The notes beneath the pieces were generated by a model that was not told the origin of the DNA, did not search any database, and saw only the letters and a list, made by a program, of their open reading frames with translations. Below are positions 33,484-42,398 of a stretch of 64,000 nt of DNA, piece by piece. The DNA comes from Photobacterium proteolyticum. GTDB taxonomy: Bacteria; Pseudomonadota; Gammaproteobacteria; Enterobacterales; Vibrionaceae. The stretch is taken from assembly GCF_001939735.1 (NCBI RefSeq), contig NZ_MJIL01000101.1, positions 148,057 through 212,056 on the forward strand. Reading direction: 5' to 3'. The position numbers and the translations under genes are program-made. Within the stretch, counting starts at the first letter, position 1; every line of letters begins with the position of its first letter.

Positions 33484-33593
33484 ATATCTGTAACGAAACA
33501 GTAACAGTGTGATTGCCAGAAAGGTGATTATTTCGATGTTTGCGGTGTATAATGCTCGGATTAGTAAGGACGAGCTGATAGAGCAATCGAGAA

Positions 33594-34655
33594 ATGAGCC
33601 TGACATTTGATCCCTCAGAAATGGTGTATCCGTTTCCACCGAAGCCAACGCCGCTGACTGTTGATGAGCAGCTGGCATACAAAGAGAAAATCAAAGCCCT
33701 GTTGAAGGAAAAAGACGCGGTTTTGGTTGCCCATTATTATACTGACCCTGAAATCCAGGCACTGGCCGAAGAGACCGGTGGATTTGTCGGTGACTCTTTG
33801 GAAATGGCCAAATTCGGTAACCAGCATCCGGCGAAAACCCTGGTGATTTGTGGTGTTCGTTTTATGGGGGAGTCAGCGAAGATTCTGACGCCTGAAAAGC
33901 GCGTACTGATGCCGACGCTTGAAGCTGAGTGTTCTTTGGATCTTGGTTGTCCGGCAGATAAGTTTACCGAATTTTGTGATGCCCACCCTGACCATACTGT
34001 AGTTGTCTATGCCAATACCTCTGCAGCAGTGAAAGCACGTGCTGACTGGGTAGTCACATCAAGTATTGCGCTGGAGATTGTCGAGCACCTCGATAGCGAG
34101 GGCAAAGACATTATCTGGGGGCCGGACCGCCACCTTGGCTCTTACATCCAGAAGCAAACAGGCGCTGAAATGCTCTTGTGGCAGGGCGAGTGTGTGGTGC
34201 ATGACGAGTTCTCGTCCAAGGCGCTGCGTGACATGAAGAACCTGTATCCAGATGCGGCTATCTTGGTTCACCCTGAGTCACCGGCATCTGTAGTTGCGCT
34301 GGCTGATGCGGTCGGCTCGACGAGCCAGCTGATCAAGGCGGCGAAAACCTTGCCGAACAAGCAGCTGATTGTGGCGACTGATACGGGTATCTTCTTTAAG
34401 ATGCAGCAGATGGTGCCTGACAAGGAACTGATTGAAGCGCCGACTGCCGGTGCCGGGGCAACCTGCCGTAGCTGTGCCCACTGTCCGTGGATGGCAATGA
34501 ACGGTCTTCAGGCTATCGAGCAAGGTTTGCGTGAAGGCGGCGAGCAACATGAAATTTTTGTTGATGAGTCACTGCGTGAAAAATCACTTATCCCGTTGAA
34601 CCGTATGCTGGATTTTGCGGCAGAGCTGCAATTGAAAGTGAAGGGCAACGCGTAA
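33594..34655 (+). CDS. nadA: quinolinate synthase A
   Basis: NadA condenses iminoaspartate (from NadB) with dihydroxyacetone phosphate to quinolinate in NAD synthesis, using a 4Fe-4S cluster. The 353-aa protein has HYYTDPEIQALAEETGG, CGVRFMGESAKIL, the iron-sulfur ligands in AECSLDLGCPA, GECVVHDEF and CRSCAHCPWMAMN, and GPDRHLGSYI. The C-terminal CxxCxxC belongs to the enterobacterial/vibrio type. It is a separate unit after the tol-pal terminator, with its own terminator downstream. Confidence 0.97.
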   Translation: MSLTFDPSEMVYPFPPKPTPLTVDEQLAYKEKIKALLKEKDAVLVAHYYTDPEIQALAEETGGFVGDSLEMAKFGNQHPAKTLVICGVRFMGESAKILTPEKRVLMPTLEAECSLDLGCPADKFTEFCDAHPDHTVVVYANTSAAVKARADWVVTSSIALEIVEHLDSEGKDIIWGPDRHLGSYIQKQTGAEMLLWQGECVVHDEFSSKALRDMKNLYPDAAILVHPESPASVVALADAVGSTSQLIKAAKTLPNKQLIVATDTGIFFKMQQMVPDKELIEAPTAGAGATCRSCAHCPWMAMNGLQAIEQGLREGGEQHEIFVDESLREKSLIPLNRMLDFAAELQLKVKGNA

Positions 34656-34681
34656 TATTATTGCAGAATAATTAAGATGAG

Positions 34682-34708
34682 AATGGCGACCTTATGGTCG
34701 CCATTTTT
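34682..34708 (+). terminator. rho-independent terminator after nadA
   Basis: 10-bp perfect stem AATGGCGACC/GGTCGCCATT, TTAT loop and a T tail, 27 nt after the nadA stop. Confidence 0.88.
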
Positions 34709-34760
34709 ATCGGCTATAGTTCGACAGTTATTAATACTGGTATCACAAGGATAAACAACA

Positions 34761-35615
34761 ATGAGCCAGACAATGTTAACCGTGGCATTGCCAATTGCCC
34801 TCGCATGGATGATGTACTGTGTCGGGCTGACGCTGTCTATCGCTGACTTTAAGCGGGTCGGGCAATATCCGGGCCGGGTACTAATGGGGCTGGTGACCCA
34901 GTTGCTAGGGTTACCGTTGCTGGCATACGTCATTATTACCTTGTTTGCGTTGCCAGAGCCGGTGGCGATAGGCCTATGGTTATTGGCACTGGCACCGGGT
35001 GGGGCCTCGTCGAACGCAATCACCCACATGAGCGGTGGCGACTCGGCGCTTTCTATCAGTATGACGGCGGTTAGCAGTCTGATCATTCCGTTCAGTCTGC
35101 CGCTGATGCTGGTCTTGCTTGTACCGGATGCCCAGCTGATCTTCCCAGTAAAAACGGCGATTTTACAACTTACGGCTGTCACCCTGGTACCAGTGTTGCT
35201 GGGCATGGCGACCCGGCATTGGGCGAAGGGGCGCTGGTTTGAAGGTTTTTCCCATTTTGCTGGCCGCTCGGCGCTGGGGGCGCTGTTTTTGACAGTCATG
35301 GTGACGGTTGCTGCCAATACTGGCGTTTTTCACCAGCTTTTCTCGGTCGCATCAGTAGCTGCTATTAGTCTGTGTGTTACGGGCATGCTGCTAGGTGCCT
35401 TTGTGGCTAAAATGCTGCGTGGTGACAAGGTACTGGCAAAGACACTGGCCATTGAAGTCGGGGTTCAGAATGCCGGGACGGCTATCTTCGTTGCGGTGGT
35501 ACAGTTGCAACGCCCGGAGTTGGCTCTGACGCCGTTATTGTATGGATTGTTGATGAACTTGCCGGCTTTTGGATTGATCTACGTTTTTCAGCGCCGTAAG
35601 TTGGCTAGCGTCTGA
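34761..35615 (+). CDS. BASS family (bile acid:sodium symporter-like) transporter
   Basis: A 284-aa membrane protein with nine to ten hydrophobic segments, of the SBF/BASS family of sodium-coupled organic anion transporters. The substrate is unknown; bacterial members carry varied acids. Typical motifs are ALAPGGASSNAITHMSGGDS (in place of the ASBT Na+-site loop) and the crossover IEVGVQNAGTAIFVAVV. It is a single gene between terminators, with AAGGATAAACA before the ATG. Nothing in the context points to the substrate. Confidence 0.82.
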   Translation: MSQTMLTVALPIALAWMMYCVGLTLSIADFKRVGQYPGRVLMGLVTQLLGLPLLAYVIITLFALPEPVAIGLWLLALAPGGASSNAITHMSGGDSALSISMTAVSSLIIPFSLPLMLVLLVPDAQLIFPVKTAILQLTAVTLVPVLLGMATRHWAKGRWFEGFSHFAGRSALGALFLTVMVTVAANTGVFHQLFSVASVAAISLCVTGMLLGAFVAKMLRGDKVLAKTLAIEVGVQNAGTAIFVAVVQLQRPELALTPLLYGLLMNLPAFGLIYVFQRRKLASV

Positions 35616-35643
35616 CAGGTCTTGGAGGGAAGCCTGGGTAGCA

Positions 35644-35679
35644 GGCTACGAAATGAGATATTAATAGCATTTCGTAGCC
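35644..35679. terminator. hairpin between BASS transporter and YgfB-like gene
   Basis: 11-bp perfect inverted repeat GGCTACGAAAT/ATTTCGTAGCC with a 14-nt loop, lying between two convergent genes. T-runs are poor on both strands, so strength is uncertain. Confidence 0.5.
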
Positions 35680-35687
35680 AATCATTG

Positions 35688-36263
35688 TTATTGCTCTTGC
35701 ACCAGTGCCTGCGCTTTTATTGTCAGGCCGCAAAGCATGGTCGGAACCGATGTGAAGATTTCTTCGAACTGGGCAAGGCCGTCAGCACCTTCCTGAGACA
35801 GAGCTTCCATCGCATTTTCAGGATCATAAAGCAGGCTGAAGCATAGCAATACACCACCGAGCAGTGCATTGTCCTCACTGCCTTCCGGCATGATGGTATC
35901 CCAGTCGTCACGGGAAAGCTGCCAGCCTTGTAACATACCTTCTGCCAGCTCACGGGTTGCTTCGGTGACCAGCTCCTTGTCATCCAGCGCACAGCCTTCC
36001 GGCCATTGCCATTGGCCTGTCAGCAAGTCCTCGCGGCTTTGGTTCCACATATTGACGATTTCATTGGCGTAGGCTTCAAGCTCTTCGTGGCTTTCAAACG
36101 GTGAGGTTTCATCGCCTCCCCACAGAAAAGCCAGCCACTCGGCCGGATCAATCAGGTGTGGTGCTGCTGCCATCGCTGTAACAAAACCTCGGGTCTGGGC
36201 TTCGGACAGAAGTTGCTCGGCCAGCTGTGGGTTTTTCAGTAACTCACTTAGCGGTGAAGACAT
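35688..36263 (-). CDS. YecA/YgfB (UPF0149) family protein
   Basis: A 191-aa acidic, soluble, helical protein of the UPF0149 family (YecA/YgfB-like). Family-like segments are HGFVTAM-type LSEAQTRGFVTAMAAAP near the N-terminus and EWLAFLWGGDE, then EFTEWCQGW-like LAEGMLQGWQLSRDDW. It lacks the C-terminal SEC-C zinc motif of YecA. The function is not established. It is monocistronic, leftward, converging on the BASS gene; the region upstream (36264-36548) holds only its promoter and that of the tRNA. Confidence 0.75.
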   Translation of the reverse strand: MSSPLSELLKNPQLAEQLLSEAQTRGFVTAMAAAPHLIDPAEWLAFLWGGDETSPFESHEELEAYANEIVNMWNQSREDLLTGQWQWPEGCALDDKELVTEATRELAEGMLQGWQLSRDDWDTIMPEGSEDNALLGGVLLCFSLLYDPENAMEALSQEGADGLAQFEEIFTSVPTMLCGLTIKAQALVQEQ

Positions 36264-36468
36264 AATACAATCTCAGTTCGGTTGTATGTTTTCCCTCTAC
36301 GCCGACATTGTCTGGCATAAAGTGTTAACAGTAATAGATAGAATGGTTGCAATGCTGGCTATTGTAGCAGCCTGCGGTGCTCAGCACAGCTTAAGTACTC
36401 TTTTTATCGTCGTGATGGCCAATACCGTCGTAAAAATAGACACCTGACAGCGTAAATATTGATTTTTA

Positions 36469-36497
36469 TTGACCTTCCACCGCGAGAGCACTATAGT
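36469..36497 (+). promoter_or_regulatory. promoter of tRNA-Ser(GGA) copy 1
   Basis: TTGACC (36469-36474) and TATAGT (36492-36497) with 17-nt spacing, 51 nt upstream of the mature tRNA. The same TTGACC with 17-nt spacing stands before the second copy. Confidence 0.7.
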
Positions 36498-36548
36498 AGC
36501 CCTCCGTTGAGAAAATAGCAGCTTGTTCCTATCGCTCAACAACAAGAT

Positions 36549-36636
36549 GGTGAGGTGTCCGAGTGGCTGAAGGAGCACGCCTGGAAAGTGTGTATACGGC
36601 AACGTATCGAGGGTTCGAATCCCTCCCTCACCGCCA
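36549..36636 (+). tRNA. serX: tRNA-Ser (anticodon GGA)
   Basis: An 88-nt tRNA with encoded CCA end. The acceptor stem GGTGAGG pairs with CCTCACC, the anticodon loop CTGGAAA gives GGA at 36583-36585, a long class II variable arm follows (TATACGGCAACGTATC), and the T-loop is GGTTCGAATCC. It reads UCC and UCU serine codons. It is identical to the tRNA at 63637-63724. An independent promoter and a terminator bracket it. Confidence 0.97.
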
Positions 36637-36650
36637 TCAAATTCAGAGAA

Positions 36651-36677
36651 AACCCGTTGAGTATCAACGGGTTTTTT
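36651..36677 (+). terminator. rho-independent terminator after tRNA-Ser
   Basis: 10-bp perfect stem AACCCGTTGA/TCAACGGGTT with a 3-nt loop and a T-run, 14 nt after the CCA end. Confidence 0.85.
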
Positions 36678-36730
36678 CGTATCTGGCGCATGTCAAATCA
36701 CTTTGGTTGACGGGATGCATTGCCCGGCAC

Positions 36731-37768
36731 TTATTCATCCCCCCGTTTTATTTTCCGTAATGCCAGAGGCGATACGGAGAAAAACTCTTTGAAGCAGCGA
36801 CTGAAATAAGTTGTGGTGACAAATCCGGATGCTGCTGCGATGGTGGCTACAGAGTCATTTGATTGCAGAAGCAACTGTCTGGCATGGGTTAGGCGTAACT
36901 CCAGATAATACCGGGAAGGAGACGTTTGCAAGTGGATACGGAACAAGCGTTCCAGCTTACGTCGCGAAGAGCCTATCCAACTGGCCAGTTCATCGATGGA
37001 AAGAGGCTCTTCCATATTGCCAGTCATTAATTGTACGGCGTCCTGTAGCATTTGCGGTGTTGACGGTGCAAACACTTCCCGAAATTTTGGCAGTTCGGTG
37101 GGCTGGGTAGCACGATCACAGGACAGGATTTCTTTGACGGCATTAACAATCTCTATCCCTTGCAGCTGCTCTATCAGTACTAGCATCATTTCCAGGGAGC
37201 TACTCGGACCTGCTGCAGAAATGATCTTATCTTCAATGACATAAGCTAACTCGGTGATCTTGCTGGCAGGAAAGTGTTCTCTGGCGTAGGCATGGTTGTC
37301 AGGATGCAGGGCATATCTGACTTCTTTGAGTACGCCGGCGTGGGCCAGAGCAAGCGCACCATTCCATATTCCCCCAAACCTCGCTTTTCGAGCTGCAATC
37401 TGGCGCAGTTTACGGGACAGTTTCGGTATCTCTTCAAGTTGGCTTCGGAACCCGCCGCAGACGACCAGTAAATCAATTCTTGTTTCATAAGAAAGTTCAT
37501 CCAACGTTTGATCCGCCGAGATTTTGATCCCCAAGTCACTGGTAATTTGCGTGCTATCGATCCCGACGGTGGAAAACGTAAACCTCTGTGAGGTCGTTAC
37601 CAGGTTAGAAGTTACCAGGGTATCGGCGGCACTGGTGAACGACACTAATGAGAAATGCTCCAGCAGCACAAAAACAACATGGAGTGGTGCGGTGTCCGGG
37701 CGTTGAGGGGGAAGAAAAGAGCTGTTGGTATCCCGTAGTGCGCCGGTAAATTGTCTCTTCTGGCTCAT
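36731..37768 (-). CDS. GlxA family AraC-type transcriptional regulator (GbdR-like)
   Basis: A 345-aa regulator with an N-terminal DJ-1/PfpI (class I glutamine amidotransferase-like) domain (residues about 28-200, nucleophile elbow region LLVVCGGF) and a C-terminal AraC double helix-turn-helix (about 245-340, with LASWIGSSRRKLERLFRIHL and IAAASGFVTTTYFSRCFKEF). This architecture matches GbdR/CdhR regulators, which in pseudomonads activate betaine, dimethylglycine and sarcosine catabolism. It is divergent from glyA-sdaA-soxBDAG-purU, which supports that role. The effector is not shown by sequence. The 327-nt region between them must hold the operator. Confidence 0.85.
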   Translation of the reverse strand: MSQKRQFTGALRDTNSSFLPPQRPDTAPLHVVFVLLEHFSLVSFTSAADTLVTSNLVTTSQRFTFSTVGIDSTQITSDLGIKISADQTLDELSYETRIDLLVVCGGFRSQLEEIPKLSRKLRQIAARKARFGGIWNGALALAHAGVLKEVRYALHPDNHAYAREHFPASKITELAYVIEDKIISAAGPSSSLEMMLVLIEQLQGIEIVNAVKEILSCDRATQPTELPKFREVFAPSTPQMLQDAVQLMTGNMEEPLSIDELASWIGSSRRKLERLFRIHLQTSPSRYYLELRLTHARQLLLQSNDSVATIAAASGFVTTTYFSRCFKEFFSVSPLALRKIKRGDE

Positions 37769-37826
37769 TGAATAGCTCTTCTTGTTAAGGGTTTGTTGGT
37801 GCTTTGTTGGTGGTTAAGGATAAATT

Positions 37827-37848
37827 AAATGATGAATTTACATCATTT
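37827..37848. repeat. 8-bp inverted repeat in the regulator-glyA divergent region
   Basis: AAATGATG (37827-37834) and CATCATTT (37841-37848), exact reverse complements with a 6-nt spacer, 59 nt upstream of the regulator start. It is a candidate operator for the GlxA-type regulator. The rest of the 37769-38095 gap is AT-rich; a short hairpin ACAGG/CCTGT precedes glyA and I recognise no glycine riboswitch. Confidence 0.35.
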
Positions 37849-38095
37849 CAAATAATGGCGAAACAGTTATGTTTAAGAGGCTTAAAGCTAATTGATGCCT
37901 GATATTAATGGGGTTTGATGTGATTTTGAACGATGGTATTAAGCAGTATTACTATTTTAAGCTGTCGCAAAATTAGCATTTATCGCCGTAAATGGTCACT
38001 CGTTCATCGTGTCTGCCTTGTAATATCAATCGTGATTTAACAATTTCTTTACAGGTTTCGCCTGTAAGTATGTTTCACCTGACGGAGTGCAAGGC

Positions 38096-39349
38096 ATGTT
38101 TTACAACAATGATCGTATTCAAGGATTTGACAACGAATTGTGGCAGGCGATGCAGGCGGAAGATGTGCGCCAGCAAGACCATATTGAACTTATTGCTTCT
38201 GAAAACTACACCAGTAAGCGAGTGATGGAAGCTCAGGGAAGCCAGCTGACAAACAAGTATGCCGAGGGGTACCCGGCAAAACGGTATTACGGTGGTTGCG
38301 AGCATGTTGATGAGGTCGAAGAACTGGCTATCGAACGTGCCAAAACTTTGTTTGGTGCAGACTATGTTAATGTCCAGCCGCATTCTGGATCCCAAGCCAA
38401 TGCTGCCGTGTATATGGCGTTGTTGAATCCGGGCGATACCGTTCTGGGAATGAGCCTGGCCCATGGCGGCCACCTGACTCATGGAGCCAAGGTTAGCTTC
38501 TCAGGAAAAATTTATCATTCTGTGCAATACGGCTTGAATGAAGCGACTGGCGAGATTGATTTCGATGAAGTTGCGGCGCTGGCCCGTGAACACCAACCCA
38601 AAATGATTGTGGCGGGCTTTTCGGCTTACTCTCGGATCATTGACTGGCAGCGTTTTCGTGATATTGCCGATGAAGTCGGTGCCTATCTGTTCGTCGATAT
38701 GGCCCATGTTGCCGGGCTGGTAGCAACCGGGCATTATCCAAACCCTATTCCCGTTGCTGATGTGGTTACCACGACTACACACAAAACCCTGCGCGGCCCG
38801 CGTGGCGGTCTTATCCTGGCTCGCCGCAATGAAGACTTGGAGAAAAAACTGAACTCTGCTGTTTTCCCTGGCGGACAGGGAGGGCCATTGATGCATGTGA
38901 TAGCCGCTAAGGCGGTTGCTTTTCGCGAGGCATTGTTGCCCGAATTTACCGACTACCAGGCACAAGTGGTGAAAAACGCCCAGGTTATGGCAGACGGCTT
39001 CATTAAACGCGGCTATGACGTCGTTTCCGGTGGCACCGACAATCATCTATTTCTGGTCAGCCTTATTCGTCAGGGCATTACCGGCAAAGATGCCGATGCC
39101 GCGCTAGGCCGGGCCCATATCACTGTAAACAAGAATGCCGTGCCCAATGATCCGCAGTCGCCCTTTGTGACCAGCGGGCTCCGTATCGGTACCCCGGCGG
39201 TGACATCACGTGGCTTCAAAGAAGAGCAAGTTGCGCTGCTGACTGAGTGGATTTGCGACATTCTTGATGCTCTTCACAACGATGACGTGATCGCAACAGT
39301 TCGAAGTCAGGTTGCTTCACTTTGCGCTGAATATCCGGTTTATCGCTGA
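38096..39349 (+). CDS. glyA: serine hydroxymethyltransferase (catabolic copy)
   Basis: Interconverts glycine plus 5,10-methylene-THF with serine plus THF. The 417-aa protein equals E. coli GlyA in length; it has IELIASENYTSKRVMEAQGS, YGGCEHVDEVE, VDMAHVAGLVA and the PLP-lysine motif TTTTHKTLRGPRGG. I chose ATG 38096, with CGGAG eight bases before it, over a GTG at 38087 that overlaps that site. Its place ahead of sdaA and soxBDAG suggests a second, pathway-specific copy that channels glycine and one-carbon units from sarcosine to serine; a housekeeping glyA presumably exists elsewhere (inference). Confidence 0.95.
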   Translation: MFYNNDRIQGFDNELWQAMQAEDVRQQDHIELIASENYTSKRVMEAQGSQLTNKYAEGYPAKRYYGGCEHVDEVEELAIERAKTLFGADYVNVQPHSGSQANAAVYMALLNPGDTVLGMSLAHGGHLTHGAKVSFSGKIYHSVQYGLNEATGEIDFDEVAALAREHQPKMIVAGFSAYSRIIDWQRFRDIADEVGAYLFVDMAHVAGLVATGHYPNPIPVADVVTTTTHKTLRGPRGGLILARRNEDLEKKLNSAVFPGGQGGPLMHVIAAKAVAFREALLPEFTDYQAQVVKNAQVMADGFIKRGYDVVSGGTDNHLFLVSLIRQGITGKDADAALGRAHITVNKNAVPNDPQSPFVTSGLRIGTPAVTSRGFKEEQVALLTEWICDILDALHNDDVIATVRSQVASLCAEYPVYR

Positions 39350-39399
39350 GCAGAAAGGAAAACGGGCCCTGCTAGCGGGGCCTGATGGAGGATATTGTG

Positions 39400-40776
39400 A
39401 TGGCTATCAGTTTGTTTGACATGCTGAAGATCGGTATAGGCCCTTCCAGTTCACACACGGTCGGTCCGATGCGTGCTGCCAGGCGTTTTGCCAGTCAGCT
39501 GCGCTCTGAAGGGGGGCTAGCGTGTACCCGGCGGGTCAGCTGCCATTTATACGGTTCACTGGGAGCCACCGGAGTCGGGCATGGCACCGGGCCTGCGGTG
39601 TTGATGGGATTGGAAGGCCATGAGCCTGAAACTATCGACCCGGATAGTGTGACTGAGCGGGTGGCGGCGATTTATCACCAAGGTCTGCTGAACCTGGCTG
39701 GCGAACAAAAAATTGATTTTTCTGACACCGCTGACTTGCTCTATATCCCGCTTGAAAGCTTGCCGGAACATCCCAACGGCATGCGTTTGAGAGCCTTTTC
39801 AGAAGGTGGAGATGTCTTGCTGGATAAAGCCTATTACAGCATTGGTGGTGGGTTCGTATTAGATGAGGAGGAGATCGGGCAGCCTGCTGCCAATGAGCAG
39901 AACGAGTGGCCGTATCCGTTTGCTTCAGCTGATGAGCTGCTGTTGCTGTGTAAACAGAATGGGTTGCGGATCTCCGAGCTGATGCTGGAAAACGAAAAGG
40001 TACTCCGTCCCGATCACGAGGTTCGTCAGGGCATCCTGGCTTTTTGGCAGGTGATGCAGGGGTGTGTTCAGCGCGGCCTTACCCAGGAGGGGATTTTACC
40101 CGGCGGGCTTAAAGTGAAGCGTCGAGCGGCGGCCATGCACCGCAAGCTTATCGAGGAATCAGGCCGTGTGAACAATCATCATCTGGCAGCAATGGACTGG
40201 GTCAACCTTTATGCCCTGGCTGTCAACGAAGAAAATGCCGGTGGTGGAAGGATTGTTACGGCACCGACCAACGGGGCCGCAGGCATCATCCCTGCTGTGT
40301 TGCACTACTACGTGAATTTCTGCGATGGCGCTGATGAAGAAGGCGTGATCCGTTTCTTGCTGACAGCATCTGCCATTGGGGCACTGATAAAAATGAATGC
40401 GTCGATATCCGGGGCAGAAGTTGGCTGCCAGGGCGAGGTGGGGTCGGCTTGTGCGATGGCGGCGGCGGGATTGGCCGAGGTGCTTGGAGCGACGCCTGAG
40501 CAGGTGGAAAACGCGGCGGAAATAGGCATGGAGCATAACCTGGGGCTGACCTGCGATCCGATTGGCGGACTGGTACAGGTTCCTTGCATCGAGCGAAATG
40601 CCATGGCGGCGGTGAAAGCCATAAACGCCGCGTCTATTGCCATGCGGGGAGACGGTGAACATTTTGTCTCGCTTGACAGTGTGATCCGCACCATGCGCGA
40701 AACCGGCAAAGACATGATGGATAAGTACAAGGAAACATCTCGTGGCGGCTTGGCTGTGAATGTGATCGAGTGCTGA
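39400..40776 (+). CDS. sdaA: L-serine ammonia-lyase (iron-sulfur dependent)
   Basis: Deaminates L-serine to pyruvate and ammonia with a 4Fe-4S cluster. The 458-aa single-chain enzyme has the N-terminal beta domain (FDMLKIGIGPSSSHTVGPMR) and the alpha domain with TAPTNGAAGIIPAVLHY, AEVGCQGEVGSACAMAAAGL and CDPIGGLVQVPCIERNAMA, which supply the cluster cysteines. I chose ATG 39400 because GGAGG lies eight bases upstream; the earlier ATG 39385 overlaps that GGAGG. It follows glyA by 50 nt and completes glycine-serine-pyruvate conversion. Confidence 0.93.
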   Translation: MAISLFDMLKIGIGPSSSHTVGPMRAARRFASQLRSEGGLACTRRVSCHLYGSLGATGVGHGTGPAVLMGLEGHEPETIDPDSVTERVAAIYHQGLLNLAGEQKIDFSDTADLLYIPLESLPEHPNGMRLRAFSEGGDVLLDKAYYSIGGGFVLDEEEIGQPAANEQNEWPYPFASADELLLLCKQNGLRISELMLENEKVLRPDHEVRQGILAFWQVMQGCVQRGLTQEGILPGGLKVKRRAAAMHRKLIEESGRVNNHHLAAMDWVNLYALAVNEENAGGGRIVTAPTNGAAGIIPAVLHYYVNFCDGADEEGVIRFLLTASAIGALIKMNASISGAEVGCQGEVGSACAMAAAGLAEVLGATPEQVENAAEIGMEHNLGLTCDPIGGLVQVPCIERNAMAAVKAINAASIAMRGDGEHFVSLDSVIRTMRETGKDMMDKYKETSRGGLAVNVIEC

Positions 40777-40833
40777 GTCAATCCTATTCGGTGCAGGCAA
40801 GAGCTATCTGTGCCGCACTAAGGAAGGTGAAAA

Positions 40834-42084
40834 ATGAACAACTATTCTGGATTTGGGCTGTTCAAACATGCCCTGAGCTACCATGAAAACTGGCAGCGGG
40901 TGTGGCGCAACCCCACCCCGAAAAAACAGTATGACGTAGTGATTATCGGCGGTGGCGGTCATGGTTTGGCAACCGCATATTATCTGGCAAAAGAACACGG
41001 GATCACCAATGTTGCCGTGATTGAAAAAGGGTACTTGGGGGGCGGTAATACAGCCCGTAACACGACCATTGTGCGTTCCAACTATCTGTGGGACGAAGCT
41101 GCCCATTTATATGAGCACTCTATGAAGCTCTGGGAAGGCTTATCCCAGGAACTCAATTACAACATGATGTTCAGCCAGCGCGGGGTGTTGAATCTGGGGC
41201 ATACCCTGCAGGATATGCGGGATATAGAACGCAGGGTGAGTGCTAACCGACTGAACGGAATTGACGGCGAAGTGCTCACCGCTGCCGAAGTGCAGGAGAT
41301 GGTACCGATTCTCAATTGCTCCCCGGATGCCCGTTACCCTGTACTGGGAGCCAGTTGGCAGGCTCGTGGCGGTACTGCCCGCCATGATGCGGTGGCCTGG
41401 GGCTTCGCTCGTGCCGCCGATCAACTGGGGGTTGATTTGATCCAGCAAAATGAAGTTACCGGTATCCGTGTCAGTGGCGGCAAAGTGGAAGGGGTGGAAA
41501 CCCAGAAAGGGTTTATCGGTGCCCGTAAAGTCGCCTGTGTCGCTGCCGGGAACTCGGGGGAGCTGGCGAAAATTGTGAATATGACCCTGCCGCTCGAGTC
41601 ACACCCGTTGCAGGCGATGGTGTCGGAACCGCTGAAGCCTTGCCTTGATACTGTGGTGATGTCGAACCATGTCCATGGTTATATGAGCCAGTCAGATAAA
41701 GGTGATTTAGTGATCGGTGCCGGGATCGACAGTTACCTGGGGTATGGTCAGCGTGGTTCGTTCCCGGTTATCGAGCATACAATTGCCGCGATTATCGAAA
41801 TGTTCCCGATTGTCAGCCGGGTTCGCCTGAATCGTCATTGGGGGGGCATTGTTGATACTTGTCCGGATGCCTGTCCGATTATCAGCAAGACCCACATCGA
41901 CGGCCTTTATTTCAACTGTGGCTGGGGAACTGGTGGATTTAAGGCGACCCCGGGATCGGGCCATGTGTTTGCCCATACGGTTGCCCATGATGAACCGCAC
42001 CCACTTGCCAAGCCATTCAATATCGACCGCTTTGTTACCGGCCATCTGATTGATGAGCATGGTGCTGCGGGTGTCGCGCACTAA
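40834..42084 (+). CDS. soxB: sarcosine oxidase subunit beta
   Basis: The flavin-containing beta subunit of heterotetrameric sarcosine oxidase, which oxidises sarcosine to glycine, hydrogen peroxide and a one-carbon unit taken up by THF. The 416-aa protein has the Rossmann FAD motif YDVVIIGGGGHGLATAYYL (residues about 33-51), EKGYLGGGNTARNTTIVRSN and the C-terminal WGTGGFKATPGSGHVFAHTV. It heads soxBDAG; soxD begins 17 nt after its stop. AAGGTGAAAA precedes the ATG. Confidence 0.95.
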   Translation: MNNYSGFGLFKHALSYHENWQRVWRNPTPKKQYDVVIIGGGGHGLATAYYLAKEHGITNVAVIEKGYLGGGNTARNTTIVRSNYLWDEAAHLYEHSMKLWEGLSQELNYNMMFSQRGVLNLGHTLQDMRDIERRVSANRLNGIDGEVLTAAEVQEMVPILNCSPDARYPVLGASWQARGGTARHDAVAWGFARAADQLGVDLIQQNEVTGIRVSGGKVEGVETQKGFIGARKVACVAAGNSGELAKIVNMTLPLESHPLQAMVSEPLKPCLDTVVMSNHVHGYMSQSDKGDLVIGAGIDSYLGYGQRGSFPVIEHTIAAIIEMFPIVSRVRLNRHWGGIVDTCPDACPIISKTHIDGLYFNCGWGTGGFKATPGSGHVFAHTVAHDEPHPLAKPFNIDRFVTGHLIDEHGAAGVAH

Positions 42085-42101
42085 TCCAGGGAGGAGAAAC
42101 G

Positions 42102-42398
42102 ATGTTGCAAATATACTGCCCTTACTGTGGCGAGGCGCGTGAAGAGGAAGAGTTCCACTATGGCGGAGAAGCCCATATTGTGCGACCTGTCGATCCGGAG
42201 TTACTCAGTGATGAAGAATGGGGCCATTACCTGTTTCACCGCAAGAACATTAAAGGCCGCCATCAAGAGATGTGGTTCCACGCTGCGGGATGCCGCAAGT
42301 TTTTTAATGTCACCCGCAATACGGTGACCTATCAAATCGAGCATGTGTACAAGATAGGCGAGAGTGCACCGGCTGAGAGTGAGGAGGCCCAGGGATGA
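42102..42398 (+). CDS. soxD: sarcosine oxidase subunit delta
   Basis: The small zinc-binding delta subunit (98 aa). It starts LQIYCPYCGEAREEEEFHYG with the CxxC zinc ligands (Cys6, Cys9) and has the conserved WGHYLFHRKNIKGRHQEMWF and GCRKFFNVTRNTVT segments. GGGAGGAG is a strong ribosome binding site. Its stop overlaps the ATG of soxA by 4 nt, so the subunits are translationally coupled. Confidence 0.95.
   Translation: MLQIYCPYCGEAREEEEFHYGGEAHIVRPVDPELLSDEEWGHYLFHRKNIKGRHQEMWFHAAGCRKFFNVTRNTVTYQIEHVYKIGESAPAESEEAQG

Noticed and set aside
34658..35317. 219-codon minus-strand frame over the BASS transporter
   Set aside because: Antisense shadow; the plus-strand protein has clear transporter motifs and a ribosome binding site.
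36381..36602. Minus-strand frame over tRNA-Ser (and a near copy at 63598-63795)
   Set aside because: Both are antisense to tRNA genes; the shared peptide MPYTHFPGVLLQPLGHLT comes from the tRNA sequence itself.
37769..38095. Glycine riboswitch before the catabolic glyA
   Set aside because: I looked for the paired glycine aptamer cores and found only a short ACAGG/CCTGT hairpin.
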